Assembly: GCF_007197995.1 (NCBI RefSeq)
Contig: NZ_VKKH01000002.1
Location: 434,001-498,000 of the forward strand
From: Aliiglaciecola sp. M165
Lineage (GTDB): Bacteria; Pseudomonadota; Gammaproteobacteria; Enterobacterales; Alteromonadaceae
DNA length: 64,000 nt
Direction: 5' to 3'
Below are positions 32,511 to 43,270 of this stretch, one piece after another (position 1 is the first letter of the stretch; every line of letters begins with the position of its first letter). The position numbers and the translations under genes were made by a program. The notes under the pieces were generated by a model that was not told the DNA's origin, did not search any database, and was given only the letters and a program-made list of their open reading frames with translations.

Positions 32511-33398
32511 GTGACAAAAAAGTATCAAGAGGTATATCCAGAGCCACCTTTGGTCAATAGCCAAGAACTTCTAAATGCGACAGCGACTGAACTTTTACAT
32601 CTAGAGTTTTTTGAAGCTGAGCCCGGAGAAATGCCAAGCGAAGTATTTTCCCAGCATCATATTCTTGTGAACCTAAAAGAGGAAAACACACGCGTAGAAA
32701 ACTGGCGCGATGGGGAACACCGAGATTTTATTTTTCATAAAAATGAAATCGTAGTTACTCCGGCAGGGATACGTTCTGGATGGAAATGGCACGAGAAATC
32801 CAAAGTCATTGTAATCACTCTGGAACCCGCAAAACTGGAAAAATTTGCGACATCGGAAGTAGGTATATTGTTAAACAAGGTGCAACTGAAAAGTATTCCC
32901 CAATTTATTGACGATGATATTACTCAAGCAGCGATACTATTAATGGAAGCGCTACACAGTAAAATTGGTTCTGCAGTAATGTTCGAAAGTTTCACCCGTA
33001 TTTTCCTTGTAAAGCTTATTCAAAAATATGGATTGGAGAGCGATGACGATATTAGTTTTAATAGCAGTTTTACGTCAAAACACTATAAGCGAGTGTTGGA
33101 TTATATCGCGCAGAACTTTGGATCAGATGTCAATGTCGAAGATTTGGCAACTCAAGCCGGTTTAAGCACCGCCCATTTTGCACGTTTGTTCAAACAGACC
33201 ATTGGCCATACACCACATCAATTTGTCATGGCATATCGCATTGAACAATCTAAAAAAATGTTATCCGACATAGAGCGTCCAAAAATTGATATAGCACTAT
33301 CCTGCGGCTTTTCTGATCAAGCGCATTTTTCCCGTGTGTTTAAGCAAATAATCGGGATCACGCCTAAAGAGTACCGAATGTCTATATTGAAGAATTAG
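32511..33398 (+). CDS. AraC-family regulator, likely controls the 28-32 kb regulon
   Basis: A 295-residue regulator. The N-terminal ~150 residues contain a cupin-like sensor (FIFHKNEIVVTPAGIRSGWKWHEKSKVIVITLEP). The C-terminal double HTH spans ~190-290: VNVEDLATQAGLSTAHFARLFKQTIGHTPHQFVMAYRIEQSKKML and IDIALSCGFSDQAHFSRVFKQIIGITPKEYR. The start is a GTG with AGGA about 12 nt upstream. It is divergent from the NTF2-like gene. The three conserved sites upstream of the neighbouring units make it the best candidate for their activator. The inducer is unknown. Confidence 0.9.
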   Translation: MTKKYQEVYPEPPLVNSQELLNATATELLHLEFFEAEPGEMPSEVFSQHHILVNLKEENTRVENWRDGEHRDFIFHKNEIVVTPAGIRSGWKWHEKSKVIVITLEPAKLEKFATSEVGILLNKVQLKSIPQFIDDDITQAAILLMEALHSKIGSAVMFESFTRIFLVKLIQKYGLESDDDISFNSSFTSKHYKRVLDYIAQNFGSDVNVEDLATQAGLSTAHFARLFKQTIGHTPHQFVMAYRIEQSKKMLSDIERPKIDIALSCGFSDQAHFSRVFKQIIGITPKEYRMSILKN

Positions 33399-33442
33399 TT
33401 TGCACATCTATTTATGTCATCGTACATTTGAGCTGCAAATAC

Positions 33443-33480
33443 AAAAAAGCCCACAAATCCGTCGAAGTGTGGACTCTTTT
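33443..33480 (-). terminator. Terminator of the VPS10/BNR-propeller gene
   Basis: On the minus strand AGTCCACA and TGTGGGCT form an 8-bp stem (one G.T pair) with a 12-nt loop, followed by TTTTTT (complement of 33443-33448). It is 65 nt after the stop of the propeller gene. Confidence 0.75.
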
Positions 33481-33544
33481 ATCGGCATTTGGGAGGCTCA
33501 CATTATATCGCTCGTCACCCCCTAATATTCATACAAAATAAAGA

Positions 33545-36500
33545 CTAATCGATTTCAACTGGCTCTTCAGACTTTTCTTTCATCAATCCTGCAGGCATCC
33601 AAGGGGCTCCAGCTTCAAGTAACGATTGTTTAAAAGCAGGAAATTCAGTTTGCTGCAAATTGTTCAACTGTGGCAACAGAACGTTAAGGGCATCTTGTAC
33701 AAACACCATTTGCTCTTTCTGCGTTGACGTTAGTCCCCATGTATTGGCACGGGCAAATTCGATCATAAACAAACGGCTAGAAACCGTAGCAGGTGAGGTC
33801 CCCATGCCGTCTCTTGAGCGCTGTCCGTCCAGTGTCTCCTGTGCGGCAAAAACGGCAGTGCGCAGTTGATGATAGGTCTGTTCTAAATTACCAGCTACCG
33901 CTGATGAACGATCAAGTGCCATTCTAAAGGATTTGAGTTGGGCTTTAAGATCGCCTATCTGGCCGCTCGCCATTGATACTTGACGTCTAAGATTTTCAAC
34001 TTCAAGTAATAATGCTGAGCGCTGCTGCGGTGACACGCCACCGGGAACAGTTTCTGTATGAAGTGGTTTAACCTTGAAGCTTACGGAGTCAGTGAGTTCA
34101 GATGTTTTTCCATTTACGGTAGCATACAACGAAGCACTGTACTCACCCGGTGCGACTAAAGGCCCAGTATCACCAAAGAAGCTAGAGGAAGTTCCCAGCG
34201 CGTTTGCAGACGGCATGCGCAAATCCCAGGTGACACGATGAAGTCCTTTTTCAACTTTTGAGTCAACTTTACGAATCACCCGCCCTTGAGCATTTTTGAT
34301 GAGTACATAAACTTCGGGTTCAGCTTCTCTTAACTCTTCTTCAACTCTATCCCACGAAGGATAAAGGGGGTATTTGTCCTTTTCTATATCCTTCTTTTCT
34401 TGCTCTTCTCGTTGTTTAGACAATGATTTAACGCCATCACGCAGATAATAGGTAAAGGTAGCGCCAAAATCTGGATTTTCAGCGCGATACTCAAAATCAC
34501 CGTGTGAATCTGTATGCAAACTTTCGGGGATATACCAAAGTGCATCGCGAGGCGTAAAGAGCAACGCTTCTTTTTGCAAGTTGTCTTTGTTTATTGAACG
34601 CAGTGGTGTGTAGTCATCCAATATATAAATACCGCGACCAAAACTACCTGCTACAAGGTCATTTTCTCTACGCTGAATTTGCACGTCACGAAATGAAATT
34701 GTGGGTACTCCGCCATTGAGCTCAGTCCATTGTTGACCGCCATCAACGGTGAAAAACAAACCAAACTCGGTGCCTACAAAGAGTAAGTTTTTATTCACAT
34801 GGTCTTGAACAATGCGCCACACTAGGTGCTTGTCTGGCAAGTTGGACGCAATAGATTTCCATGATTTGCCACGGTTAGTACTCTTAATTAGATAAGGTTT
34901 ATAGTCACCATACTTGTGATTGTCTAACGCTGCGTAGACCGTGTCTTTATCAAACAGATCGGCACGAATATCGTTTACGTAGGCGGTTTCAGGGATACCT
35001 CGAATTTTGCCAATGCTATAGCGTTTCCAATCTTGCCCGCCATTGGAAGTGACTTGAATGAGCCCGTCATCGGTTCCCGCATACAGAATATTCTCGTCCA
35101 GTGGTGATTCTGCAATATTGGCGATGGTATTAAAATTAGACATCGCGAGTAGGTCAAAACCGGAATTCACAGACCATGTGCGGTCCATCACGGGCATATG
35201 CATTCTGTTTTCATTTTTAGTTAAATCACCGGAGATTGCCTGCCAACTATTTCCTCGATCATCAGAGCGCCATACTCTTTGTGATGCATGATAAATACGC
35301 TTAGGGTCATGACTAGAAACTAAAATGGGTGCATCCCAATTGTATCGCTCACCAGGTTCGCCTGGCTTCGCTTGAGGTTGAATCGATACGTATTCGCCTG
35401 TCTTGCGGTGGTAACGAGCTAAATTACCCTGTTGGCGTTGACCATAAACTACATCTGGGTTACCGGGCTCGGTGGCAGGTTGGTGACCATCCCAGTCAAG
35501 GATCAAAAACCAATCATTATTTTTTATACCATGAGCTTTAGTGGTTCGAGATGGTCCACCTTGTGAGGAATTGTCTTGCGTGCCGCCATAAACGTAATAA
35601 AAAGGTTTGCTATCATCAACGGCTATTTTGTAGAACTGAGTAATGGGCATGTTAGAGATAAAACGCCATTTTTCCATGCCATCTTGCGTCTCGTAAACCC
35701 CACCATCGCTGCCTATTAACAGAAAATCCTTATCCGTAGGGTGAAAAGCCATTGCATGGTCATCGACATGTTTGTATTTAACGTTAACCGGGGTCCAGGT
35801 TTTGCCGCCATCATCACTGTATTTACTATAGTTGCTCGCCATATAAATTCGGTCGAAGCGGTGAGGGTCGGCAAAAATTTCTTGGTAGTAATGTGGGCCA
35901 GTGCCACCGCCCACTTCGTCAGACATCTTTGTCCAACTGGCTCCTTGGTTCGCGGAGCGATAAAGGCCACCTTTACGTTGGTTTAGCTCGATTCCAGCAT
36001 AAACAACATCAGGGTTGATGTGGGAAATCGCCAAACCAATTTTACCCATATCTGTTTTGGGTAAGCCTTCAGTTAGTTTCAGCCATGTATTACCACCATC
36101 ATCACTTGTGTGAATGGCTGAGCCTGGGCCCGTGCCAACATAGGCAGGTAGTGTTCTTTGCCGTTGCCAAGTAGCAGCATAAAGTTTATCTGGGTTACGA
36201 GGGTCAATAACGAGAGAAGTCACCCCAGTCCACTGATCAGTTTCTAACACGTTCTCCCAGGTGTTACCGCCATCCGTTGTTTTAAATAATCCCCGCTGTC
36301 CTCCTTTAGACCACAACGGACCTTGAGAAGAAACCCAAACGGTATTTGAATCTGTAGGGTGAACAATAATATCTGATATATGCTCTGACTGCTTCAATCC
36401 CATGTTTTTCCATGTTTCGCCACCATCAAGTGAGCGATAAACCCCGTCGCCAAAACTCAGGTGTCGACCACCGTTGTTTTCCCCGGTGCCGACCCAAATA

Positions 36501-36820
36501 ATATTGGAGTTGCTAGGATCAATGGTTACATCACCCGTAGAAAAAACGGCTTGTTTATCAAAAATCGGCTTCCATGTAATACCACCATTTTCGGTTTTCC
36601 ATACACCACCAGAACCTACTGCTACGTACCAGATAGAAGGATCTTTCCGATCAATCTCAATGTCCGCAATGCGCCCCGACATGTAGGCTGGACCAATATT
36701 ACGAAGTGTCATCCCAGATAAGAGTTCGTCGGTCATTAAACCAGTTTGGTCTTTTTTGGCAGCTTGTAGTGGCAGGGAAGCTAGCGTTACTAGTAAAACA
36801 ACGGTAGTAAGCAGTTTCAT
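33545..36820 (-). CDS. Secreted VPS10/sortilin-type BNR beta-propeller protein
   Basis: A 1,091-residue exported protein with a signal peptide (MKLLTTVVLLVTLASLPLQAA). Residues ~40-750 hold about ten BNR/VPS10-type blades with the recurring core S-x-D-x-G-x-T-W (for example YRSLDGGETW, FKTTDGGNTW, HTSDDGGNTW, YRSANQGASW, WRSDDRGNSW, IKSTNRGKSW, FFTVDGGQQW). The C-terminal ~300 residues include an Ig-like segment (LIKNAQGRVIRKVDSKVEKGLHRVTWDLRMPSANA) and a coiled coil (VENLRRQVSMASGQIGDLKAQLKSFR). Often annotated as 'glycosyl hydrolase' on BNR repeats alone; no catalytic residues support that. Single gene with its own terminator. Substrate unknown. Confidence 0.85.
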   Translation of the reverse strand: MKLLTTVVLLVTLASLPLQAAKKDQTGLMTDELLSGMTLRNIGPAYMSGRIADIEIDRKDPSIWYVAVGSGGVWKTENGGITWKPIFDKQAVFSTGDVTIDPSNSNIIWVGTGENNGGRHLSFGDGVYRSLDGGETWKNMGLKQSEHISDIIVHPTDSNTVWVSSQGPLWSKGGQRGLFKTTDGGNTWENVLETDQWTGVTSLVIDPRNPDKLYAATWQRQRTLPAYVGTGPGSAIHTSDDGGNTWLKLTEGLPKTDMGKIGLAISHINPDVVYAGIELNQRKGGLYRSANQGASWTKMSDEVGGGTGPHYYQEIFADPHRFDRIYMASNYSKYSDDGGKTWTPVNVKYKHVDDHAMAFHPTDKDFLLIGSDGGVYETQDGMEKWRFISNMPITQFYKIAVDDSKPFYYVYGGTQDNSSQGGPSRTTKAHGIKNNDWFLILDWDGHQPATEPGNPDVVYGQRQQGNLARYHRKTGEYVSIQPQAKPGEPGERYNWDAPILVSSHDPKRIYHASQRVWRSDDRGNSWQAISGDLTKNENRMHMPVMDRTWSVNSGFDLLAMSNFNTIANIAESPLDENILYAGTDDGLIQVTSNGGQDWKRYSIGKIRGIPETAYVNDIRADLFDKDTVYAALDNHKYGDYKPYLIKSTNRGKSWKSIASNLPDKHLVWRIVQDHVNKNLLFVGTEFGLFFTVDGGQQWTELNGGVPTISFRDVQIQRRENDLVAGSFGRGIYILDDYTPLRSINKDNLQKEALLFTPRDALWYIPESLHTDSHGDFEYRAENPDFGATFTYYLRDGVKSLSKQREEQEKKDIEKDKYPLYPSWDRVEEELREAEPEVYVLIKNAQGRVIRKVDSKVEKGLHRVTWDLRMPSANALGTSSSFFGDTGPLVAPGEYSASLYATVNGKTSELTDSVSFKVKPLHTETVPGGVSPQQRSALLLEVENLRRQVSMASGQIGDLKAQLKSFRMALDRSSAVAGNLEQTYHQLRTAVFAAQETLDGQRSRDGMGTSPATVSSRLFMIEFARANTWGLTSTQKEQMVFVQDALNVLLPQLNNLQQTEFPAFKQSLLEAGAPWMPAGLMKEKSEEPVEID

Positions 36821-37127
36821 GCAAGTCTCCTGTAAATCAAATTTAAGGTCATTACTTTATTGTTGGACATCATGATAGGGCGCATGAAATGGCTACTACT
36901 CACGTTTTCCTTTGCGTATTTTTGCGAACACCAATCCGCATAAAGCACTGGTCATGCAACGAATAAAATTAAGCTCGCAGTATGCATGTATTGTTAAGCT
37001 AAACCATAAGTATGATCTATTCAATCGCAGTAGATTCTTTGAGATGAAAAGTGAATATCATAAATGCTGACAAAGCTGTGCCCTGCTAATAGTCTTAATA
37101 TTCACTAGCTGCAGAGTAAAATTTATT
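36821..37127. other. Intergenic region between the propeller gene and groEL
   Basis: About 307 bp with no coding frame of note. It should contain the propeller-gene promoter (minus strand), and ends at the groEL terminator. I see no repeat, RNA gene or operator. The stretch AGCTCGCAGTATGCATG around 36971-36987 is unremarkable. Confidence 0.5.
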
Positions 37128-37164
37128 AAAAAAGCCCGCAAACCAAAAGGATTGCGGGCTTTTT
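37128..37164 (-). terminator. groEL terminator
   Basis: AAAAAGCCCGCAA pairs with TTGCGGGCTTTTT across 10 nt. On the minus strand it is downstream of groEL by about 42 nt, with a T run at its end. The stem is symmetric, so it also works on the plus strand. Confidence 0.92.
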
Positions 37165-37205
37165 AAATTGTTAAAGCGTTATTGAACGGTTTGTAAGCTC
37201 GACGC

Positions 37206-38861
<1,656 letters not shown>

Positions 38862-38890
38862 CTAAATTCTGTCTAAATGATTAGTTGGTT

Positions 38891-39181
38891 TTATTCTACA
38901 ACCGCTAGGATGTCGCCTTCGCTCATAATGAGCACTTCTTCGCCATCCAATTTTTCGGTTTTCACGCCATAACCATCATTAAAAATAACTACGTCGCCAA
39001 TTTTAACGTCTAACGCTTTGACTTCGCCGTTGTCTAGAACACGACCGTTGCCGACAGCAACGATTTCGCCACGGGTTGATTTTTCAGCCGCTGAGCCTGT
39101 AAGCACAATGCCACCAGCAGACTTACTTTCTTGTTCTTGGCGTTTAACGATAACGCGATCGTGTAAAGGACGGATTGCCAT
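38891..39181 (-). CDS. groS: Co-chaperonin GroES
   Basis: A 96-residue Gro[56 protein letters not shown] has the mobile loop ([11 protein letters not shown]) and roof region. The ATG at 39181 has AGGAG 9 nt upstream; a longer frame from 39205 would add eight residues and is rejected. It caps the GroEL ring. It is the first gene of the heat-shock operon. Confidence 0.98.
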   Translation of the reverse strand: MAIRPLHDRVIVKRQEQESKSAGGIVLTGSAAEKSTRGEIVAVGNGRVLDNGEVKALDVKIGDVVIFNDGYGVKTEKLDGEEVLIMSEGDILAVVE

Positions 39182-39283
39182 TTTCAAATCTCCTGAAAAT
39201 TCCAATTTTAAAGTTAAAATTCCCGATAATTCGGGGGTTGAGCAGATTCAGCGAATCCAGCTCAAAATAAGGTCTGCGTGGAA

Positions 39284-39313
39284 AGATGGGGATAGCCTTA
39301 CTGACTTCAAGGG
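39284..39313 (-). promoter_or_regulatory. Sigma32 (RpoH) heat-shock promoter of groES-groEL
   Basis: On the minus strand CCCTTGAAG (-35; 39305-39313) is followed after a 14-bp spacer by CCCCATCT (-10; 39284-39291). This matches the RpoH consensus CTTGAA-N11-16-CCCATNT. It lies about 103 nt before the groES ATG. No CIRCE element is visible, as is normal for gammaproteobacteria. Confidence 0.85.
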
Positions 39314-39404
39314 CTTTAATAAAAAAAAGCGTAAAAAATGTGAAAAAAGTGACTAAATTCATCGAATTCAGAAGAATTGACGCTGATTTGCCACAGGCAG
39401 AAGG

Positions 39405-39680
39405 TTAACTTCGATATAGGGTTTTGATTAGATGAAATCCGAATTGGGTTTTGATCGGTCCATGAATGGTCAATAAGGCTTTTTTAAATACCACGTTGTC
39501 GAAAGCTTTTACCATTTGCCCCGGCTGGATTTCACCGAGGTCACCGCCTCGTTTTCCCGAAGGGCAGATTGAATGTTTTTTGGCAAGTTGCTGGAAATTC
39601 CCGCCATTGGCTAACTTCTGTTTGATCTCTTCCGCTTGCTGCTTAGTTTTGACTAGTATGTGACATGCACCTGCTCGCAT
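39405..39680 (-). CDS. ppiC: Peptidyl-prolyl cis-trans isomerase C (parvulin)
   Basis: A 91-residue single-domain parvulin. CHILVKTKQQAEEIKQKLANGGNFQQLAKKHSICPSGKRGGDLGEIQPGQMVKAFDNVVF and TQFGFHLIKTLYRS are nearly the E. coli PpiC pattern. It catalyses cis-trans isomerisation of Xaa-Pro bonds in the cytoplasm. I chose the ATG at 39680 because GAGG lies 7 nt upstream; starting at 39704 adds nine residues not seen in the family. It is divergent from the DUF502 gene. Confidence 0.96.
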   Translation of the reverse strand: MRAGACHILVKTKQQAEEIKQKLANGGNFQQLAKKHSICPSGKRGGDLGEIQPGQMVKAFDNVVFKKALLTIHGPIKTQFGFHLIKTLYRS

Positions 39681-39765
39681 TATTACCTCAATTTCATTTC
39701 TCAAAAGCCGACTTGGCTGTCATTATAGAATAATTCCTTCGTTTGTCGGGTTAGCATCAATCAAT

Positions 39766-40341
39766 ATGCGAAAATTAACTTCACTTTCATTTCAAGGGTT
39801 GGCAGCTGTGTTGCCGCTTTCACTCACAATTTACTTTATATACTGGTTCATGTCTGGAGCTGAATCGCTTTTACAGCCTTATGTGCCCGAACAATACTAT
39901 TACCCGGGAATGGGAATTGTTATGGCCTGTGCAATAATTTTGCTCAGTGGATTGTTGGTCAATGTCTTTTTTGTCAAATGGATTGTCGCCACAGCTAATC
40001 GACAAATCGAGAAGATACCGCTGGTCAAGTCCGTTTTTGGGGCCATCCGAGACACCTTAACCGTATTTAAAATTGGTGAAAAAGAACAAAGCAAAACAGT
40101 CGTGTCTGTGGAAATTAAACCCGATATGCACTTGATTGGTTTTGTCACCGCCGATCAGGTAGCAACAACGCTGTTCAAAGATGAAGATAAAATCGGCGTA
40201 TATATTCCTTTGAGTTATCAAATAGGTGGGTACACCTTGTATGTGAAACGCGCTCAGGTTACTAAATTGGACGTTGGTGCAGAGGAAGCGATGCGTATTG
40301 CTTTAACCGGTGGTGCAAAAGCTGATGATGTGACACGTTAG
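39766..40341 (+). CDS. DUF502 inner-membrane protein
   Basis: A 191-residue protein with two hydrophobic segments (about residues 10-30 and 48-70) and a cytoplasmic domain beginning PLVKSVFGAIRDTLTVFKIGE. It matches DUF502, widely conserved near chaperone and envelope genes but of unknown biochemical role. Plants have related LCV/COV1-type proteins. The last codons overlap a perfect inverted repeat with the stop codon inside it. It converges on the PAS-GGDEF gene. Confidence 0.88.
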   Translation: MRKLTSLSFQGLAAVLPLSLTIYFIYWFMSGAESLLQPYVPEQYYYPGMGIVMACAIILLSGLLVNVFFVKWIVATANRQIEKIPLVKSVFGAIRDTLTVFKIGEKEQSKTVVSVEIKPDMHLIGFVTADQVATTLFKDEDKIGVYIPLSYQIGGYTLYVKRAQVTKLDVGAEEAMRIALTGGAKADDVTR

Positions 40342-40362
40342 ATACGAGTTACCTAACGTGTC
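40332..40362. terminator. Hairpin overlapping the DUF502 stop codon
   Basis: GACACGTTAG (40332-40341) contains the TAG stop and pairs perfectly with CTAACGTGTC (40353-40362). CAATTTTGT follows on the plus strand. It lies between convergent genes and probably limits read-through in both directions. Confidence 0.6.
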
Positions 40363-40382
40363 CAATTTTGTCGGTGATAGAT

Positions 40383-41267
40383 TTATGTCCCTTCGTTAAT
40401 GACGACACATTCAGTGCGATTTCTACCATTATTTTTTGCTAGATATAACATATCATCTGCCTGTCGATAAATTGAGTTTAGTGCAATGCTCTTACCTTGA
40501 TACGTGCACAAACCTATGCTCACGGTTATCGGATTTTTTCCTACAAATATTTGCCCAACAAGACTATGAATGCGTTGGGTTAATATTGCGGCTCCTTCTT
40601 TGTCTGTGTCAGGGAGAATGATTAAAAACTCTTCCCCACCATAGCGAGCGATTAAATCAGAGATTCGCCCAAATTTTTGAAGTAACAAGCCTAACTCACG
40701 AAGAACACGATCGCCTTCAAAATGCCCATAGCTGTCATTGATTTTTTTAAAGTAGTCGATGTCGATTAATACTGCACTAACAGGTTGATTGGATCTTGAC
40801 GCAACCTCAAGCGCTATTGTAGCTCTTTCGTCAAACGCTCTTCTGTTTAGTAACCCAGTTAAATCATCGGTTGAAGACAGCTGCTCCAAACGCTCTCGTG
40901 CTTCAAGCAATTCTTGATATAGAACGTCCCTTTTTGATGCGTTAAAAAAACTCCAAAATACCAACCCTTCATCATTTACTTTCGCATTGATGATGACAGG
41001 TACCCTGTTCCCGTTGCCATCGAGCAGCGCTAATTGCATTTCCTCACATTTTTTTTCGGTGAAAAGTATCGGTACGAGATAGCTTTCGCAGAAGATTTTA
41101 GAAGAGTAAGTAAATAAAACATCGGTACTTTTGCCCAGCAACGAGTCGTGTTGCCAGTTTAACTCTTGTTCAAAATACGAATTGACATAGATTATCTCCC
41201 GATTAGGGGTAGTTACCATAGCACCTGATTGAAAACTATCTAACGATACGTTTTTAGAATTAAACAT
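40383..41267 (-). CDS. PAS-GGDEF diguanylate cyclase (RsbQ partner)
   Basis: A 294-residue cytoplasmic enzyme. Residues ~10-112 are a PAS domain (GAMVTTPNREIIYVNSYFEQELNWQHDSLLGKSTDVLF), then a short coiled coil (LLEARERLEQLS). The GGDEF domain begins TDDLTGLLNRRAF and has GGEEF at 210-214 and the I-site RISD at 201-204, so it should make c-di-GMP and be product-inhibited. It lies 6 bp after the RsbQ-like hydrolase gene. In Bacillus the RsbQ partner RsbP is PAS-PP2C; here the phosphatase is replaced by a cyclase. The sensed ligand is probably made available by the hydrolase. Confidence 0.93.
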   Translation of the reverse strand: MFNSKNVSLDSFQSGAMVTTPNREIIYVNSYFEQELNWQHDSLLGKSTDVLFTYSSKIFCESYLVPILFTEKKCEEMQLALLDGNGNRVPVIINAKVNDEGLVFWSFFNASKRDVLYQELLEARERLEQLSSTDDLTGLLNRRAFDERATIALEVASRSNQPVSAVLIDIDYFKKINDSYGHFEGDRVLRELGLLLQKFGRISDLIARYGGEEFLIILPDTDKEGAAILTQRIHSLVGQIFVGKNPITVSIGLCTYQGKSIALNSIYRQADDMLYLAKNNGRNRTECVVINEGT

Positions 41268-41273
41268 TCATGC

Positions 41274-42089
41274 CTACTTGGTAAATGCCTTTATGGAATT
41301 TGCTACCTGTTCAGGGTGCGTCATATGCAAACAATGCCCTTCAGCTTCAATAATTTCGAATTTTGAGTCGGCGATATTTTCATGAACATATTTACCGACC
41401 TTCACTGACGCTAATGCATCATTTTCACTTTGAAAGATCAAGGTCGGGTGGCAGGCAGATGACAATTTATGGCGATAATCAGAGAAAAATGTTGCTCTTG
41501 CAAAGGTCTTCGCAACGACAGGGTCAGTTGAGCAGAAACTTTCATTGAGTGCAGATAAAATCGGCGCCGGGTTACTGACACCCACAACTAAGGGGGCGAG
41601 ATAATTGGCCCATCCTATGTAATTTTTATCCATCAAATTCAGCAACTCTTCCAGATCTTCTTTCTCAAAACCGCCATGGTACGTTGGGGGATCATTGAGA
41701 AAACAAGGAGATGGGCAAACCATAACCATTTTCGAAAAGAGTTGTGGGGCTTTGATAGAGGCTAATAACCCTATGGTGGCACTAACCGAGTGTCCGACAA
41801 AAACGATATTTTCGAGCTCAACCGCCTCGCAAACATCGATTACATCTTGCGCATAACCTTCGAGGGAGCTGTAGCGAGCTTGAGAATATTGTGTCAGATC
41901 AGATTTACCTGAACCAACATAGTCAAAAAGTATAATCCGATAATGTCCAGATAACTCCGGAATAAGGTGATTCCACATGTTTTGATCACAACCAAACCCG
42001 TGGGCCAACATCAACGTCGTTTCACCAGAACCGGCAATAACAACGTTATTTCTTCTAAATATTGCAGCTTTGTTCAACAAAATAAGCAC
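41274..42089 (-). CDS. rsbQ: RsbQ-like alpha/beta hydrolase
   Basis: A 271-residue alpha/beta hydrolase close to Bacillus RsbQ: HGFGCDQNMW, FDYVGSGKSDL, VFVGHSVSATIGLLAS, VMVCPSPCFLNDPPTYHGGF and NYIGWA. The triad Ser101, Asp224 and His252 is intact. RsbQ and its plant relatives (D14/KAI2) bind and hydrolyse small molecules. It is the first gene of a pair with the PAS-GGDEF enzyme, so hydrolase and PAS sensor probably act together. The GTG at 42089 is adjacent to GAGG, so a TTG three or four codons later may be the true start. Confidence 0.9.
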   Translation of the reverse strand: MLILLNKAAIFRRNNVVIAGSGETTLMLAHGFGCDQNMWNHLIPELSGHYRIILFDYVGSGKSDLTQYSQARYSSLEGYAQDVIDVCEAVELENIVFVGHSVSATIGLLASIKAPQLFSKMVMVCPSPCFLNDPPTYHGGFEKEDLEELLNLMDKNYIGWANYLAPLVVGVSNPAPILSALNESFCSTDPVVAKTFARATFFSDYRHKLSSACHPTLIFQSENDALASVKVGKYVHENIADSKFEIIEAEGHCLHMTHPEQVANSIKAFTK

Positions 42090-42250
42090 CTCAGTCAGAT
42101 TTTATAATTGAAACTAGTAGAACTAGGATTAACCAAGCTGATAAACCAGGTGCTAGATTACGTGTATATCATGTCGTTGTAAAAAGCATTGTCTAATCTG
42201 CGAATCTGTTGGTATTGCACGATGAAGCAATTAATTTGTGGAAGACAATC

Positions 42251-42766
42251 TCAATCAGGATCATCTTTTTTGTTTAATTTGTGCCTGCTATGCAAATCTT
42301 CTTTGTTAACATATTCACCTTCAATGACATCCTCGTCTGATTTTTCAGAACTGTTGTGTTGCGTATGCCAATGGCTTTGTTGTTTAAATCCACCTTGCTG
42401 GCTAACCACATTTAGGGTCACTTGCTTCATCAAGCTTTTGGCTATCAACGGGCGTGTAAGTGGGAAACTCAATAACAAACCAAAAGCATCAGTAATGAAT
42501 CCTGGGGTCACTAACAAAACACCTGCGACCAACAACAATAACCCTTCTGCCATTTCCTGGCCTGGCATCACACCCGATTGCATTTTTTGTTGTGCTAGAG
42601 TCAAGGTTGCAATGCCTTCTTTGCGCACCAAAAAAGCACCGACAAAAGCAGTCAATATAACGATAGCAACTGTATTCCAACCGCCGATCTGTTCCCCTAC
42701 GTTAACCAATACCGCGATTTCAATAATAGGCAATATGGCAAACAGGATAAAAAGTTTTCCGAACAC
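42251..42766 (-). CDS. fxsA: FxsA family membrane protein
   Basis: A 171-residue protein with an N-terminal membrane region (MFGKLFILFAILPIIEIAVLVNVGEQIGGW) and LVAGVLLVTPGFITDAFGLLLSFP, both diagnostic of FxsA. In E. coli its overproduction relieves F-plasmid exclusion of phage T7; its normal role is unknown. Polar, acidic C-terminus (DEDVIEGEYV). Together with groES-groEL, cutA and dsbD it keeps the usual gammaproteobacterial neighbourhood. Confidence 0.95.
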   Translation of the reverse strand: MFGKLFILFAILPIIEIAVLVNVGEQIGGWNTVAIVILTAFVGAFLVRKEGIATLTLAQQKMQSGVMPGQEMAEGLLLLVAGVLLVTPGFITDAFGLLLSFPLTRPLIAKSLMKQVTLNVVSQQGGFKQQSHWHTQHNSSEKSDEDVIEGEYVNKEDLHSRHKLNKKDDPD

Positions 42767-42949
42767 AACTAGGCTCCAAGTTAAAAAGATAATCTGGGGA
42801 CAAAACCCGCTTTCTCAATAGGACAAAAAGGTAACTGGATGTAAACAAGTATCAATTCCCATACCGGGTTCAAAGATAAAAACACTCTTTTTTGAAAGAC
42901 ATCTCTTATTATACAGGTCAAGTATGGCCAGAGCATTTAAGGTGCACTA

Positions 42950-43270
42950 ATGAATTCTAAATTTTGTATGGTACTAACCACCTGCCCAACCAAAAAGCAG
43001 GCAGAGCATTTAGCCACACAATTAGTAAACCTTAAACTTGCTGCGTGCGTACAGATTTCGCAACCTGTTACCTCGGTTTATCATTGGAATGAGGACATTG
43101 TGACGGATTCTGAAATGCAGATCATGATCAAGACAATGTCGTGTAGACTAGAACAAGCGTTTAAGCTGACGCTAAGTTTGCACCCATATGATGTACCCCA
43201 GTGGATAGTTGTGGATAATGTATCGGGCAGTGAGCCATATTTGAATTGGATTGAAAGTAACCTGAAATGA
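42950..43270 (+). CDS. cutA: Divalent-cation tolerance protein CutA
   Basis: A 106-residue CutA1: VLTTCPTKKQAEHLATQLVNLKLAACVQI, then SVYHWNEDIVTDSEMQIMIKT and HPYDVPQWIVVDNVSGSEPYLNWI. It is a PII-like trimer linked to copper tolerance and possibly to signalling. Its stop overlaps the dsbD start by 4 bp (ATGA), as in E. coli where the two genes are neighbours. Promoter region shared with divergent fxsA. Confidence 0.96.
   Translation: MNSKFCMVLTTCPTKKQAEHLATQLVNLKLAACVQISQPVTSVYHWNEDIVTDSEMQIMIKTMSCRLEQAFKLTLSLHPYDVPQWIVVDNVSGSEPYLNWIESNLK

Noticed and set aside
33545-36820. Glycosyl hydrolase/sialidase annotation for the propeller protein
   Set aside because: The BNR motifs alone are structural; no sialidase catalytic Arg triad or Glu/Tyr pair can be identified.
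42189-42821. Plus-strand 210-codon frame across fxsA
   Set aside because: It is antisense to the clear fxsA gene and its composition (Cys/Ser/Thr/Asn-rich) is that of a shadow frame.
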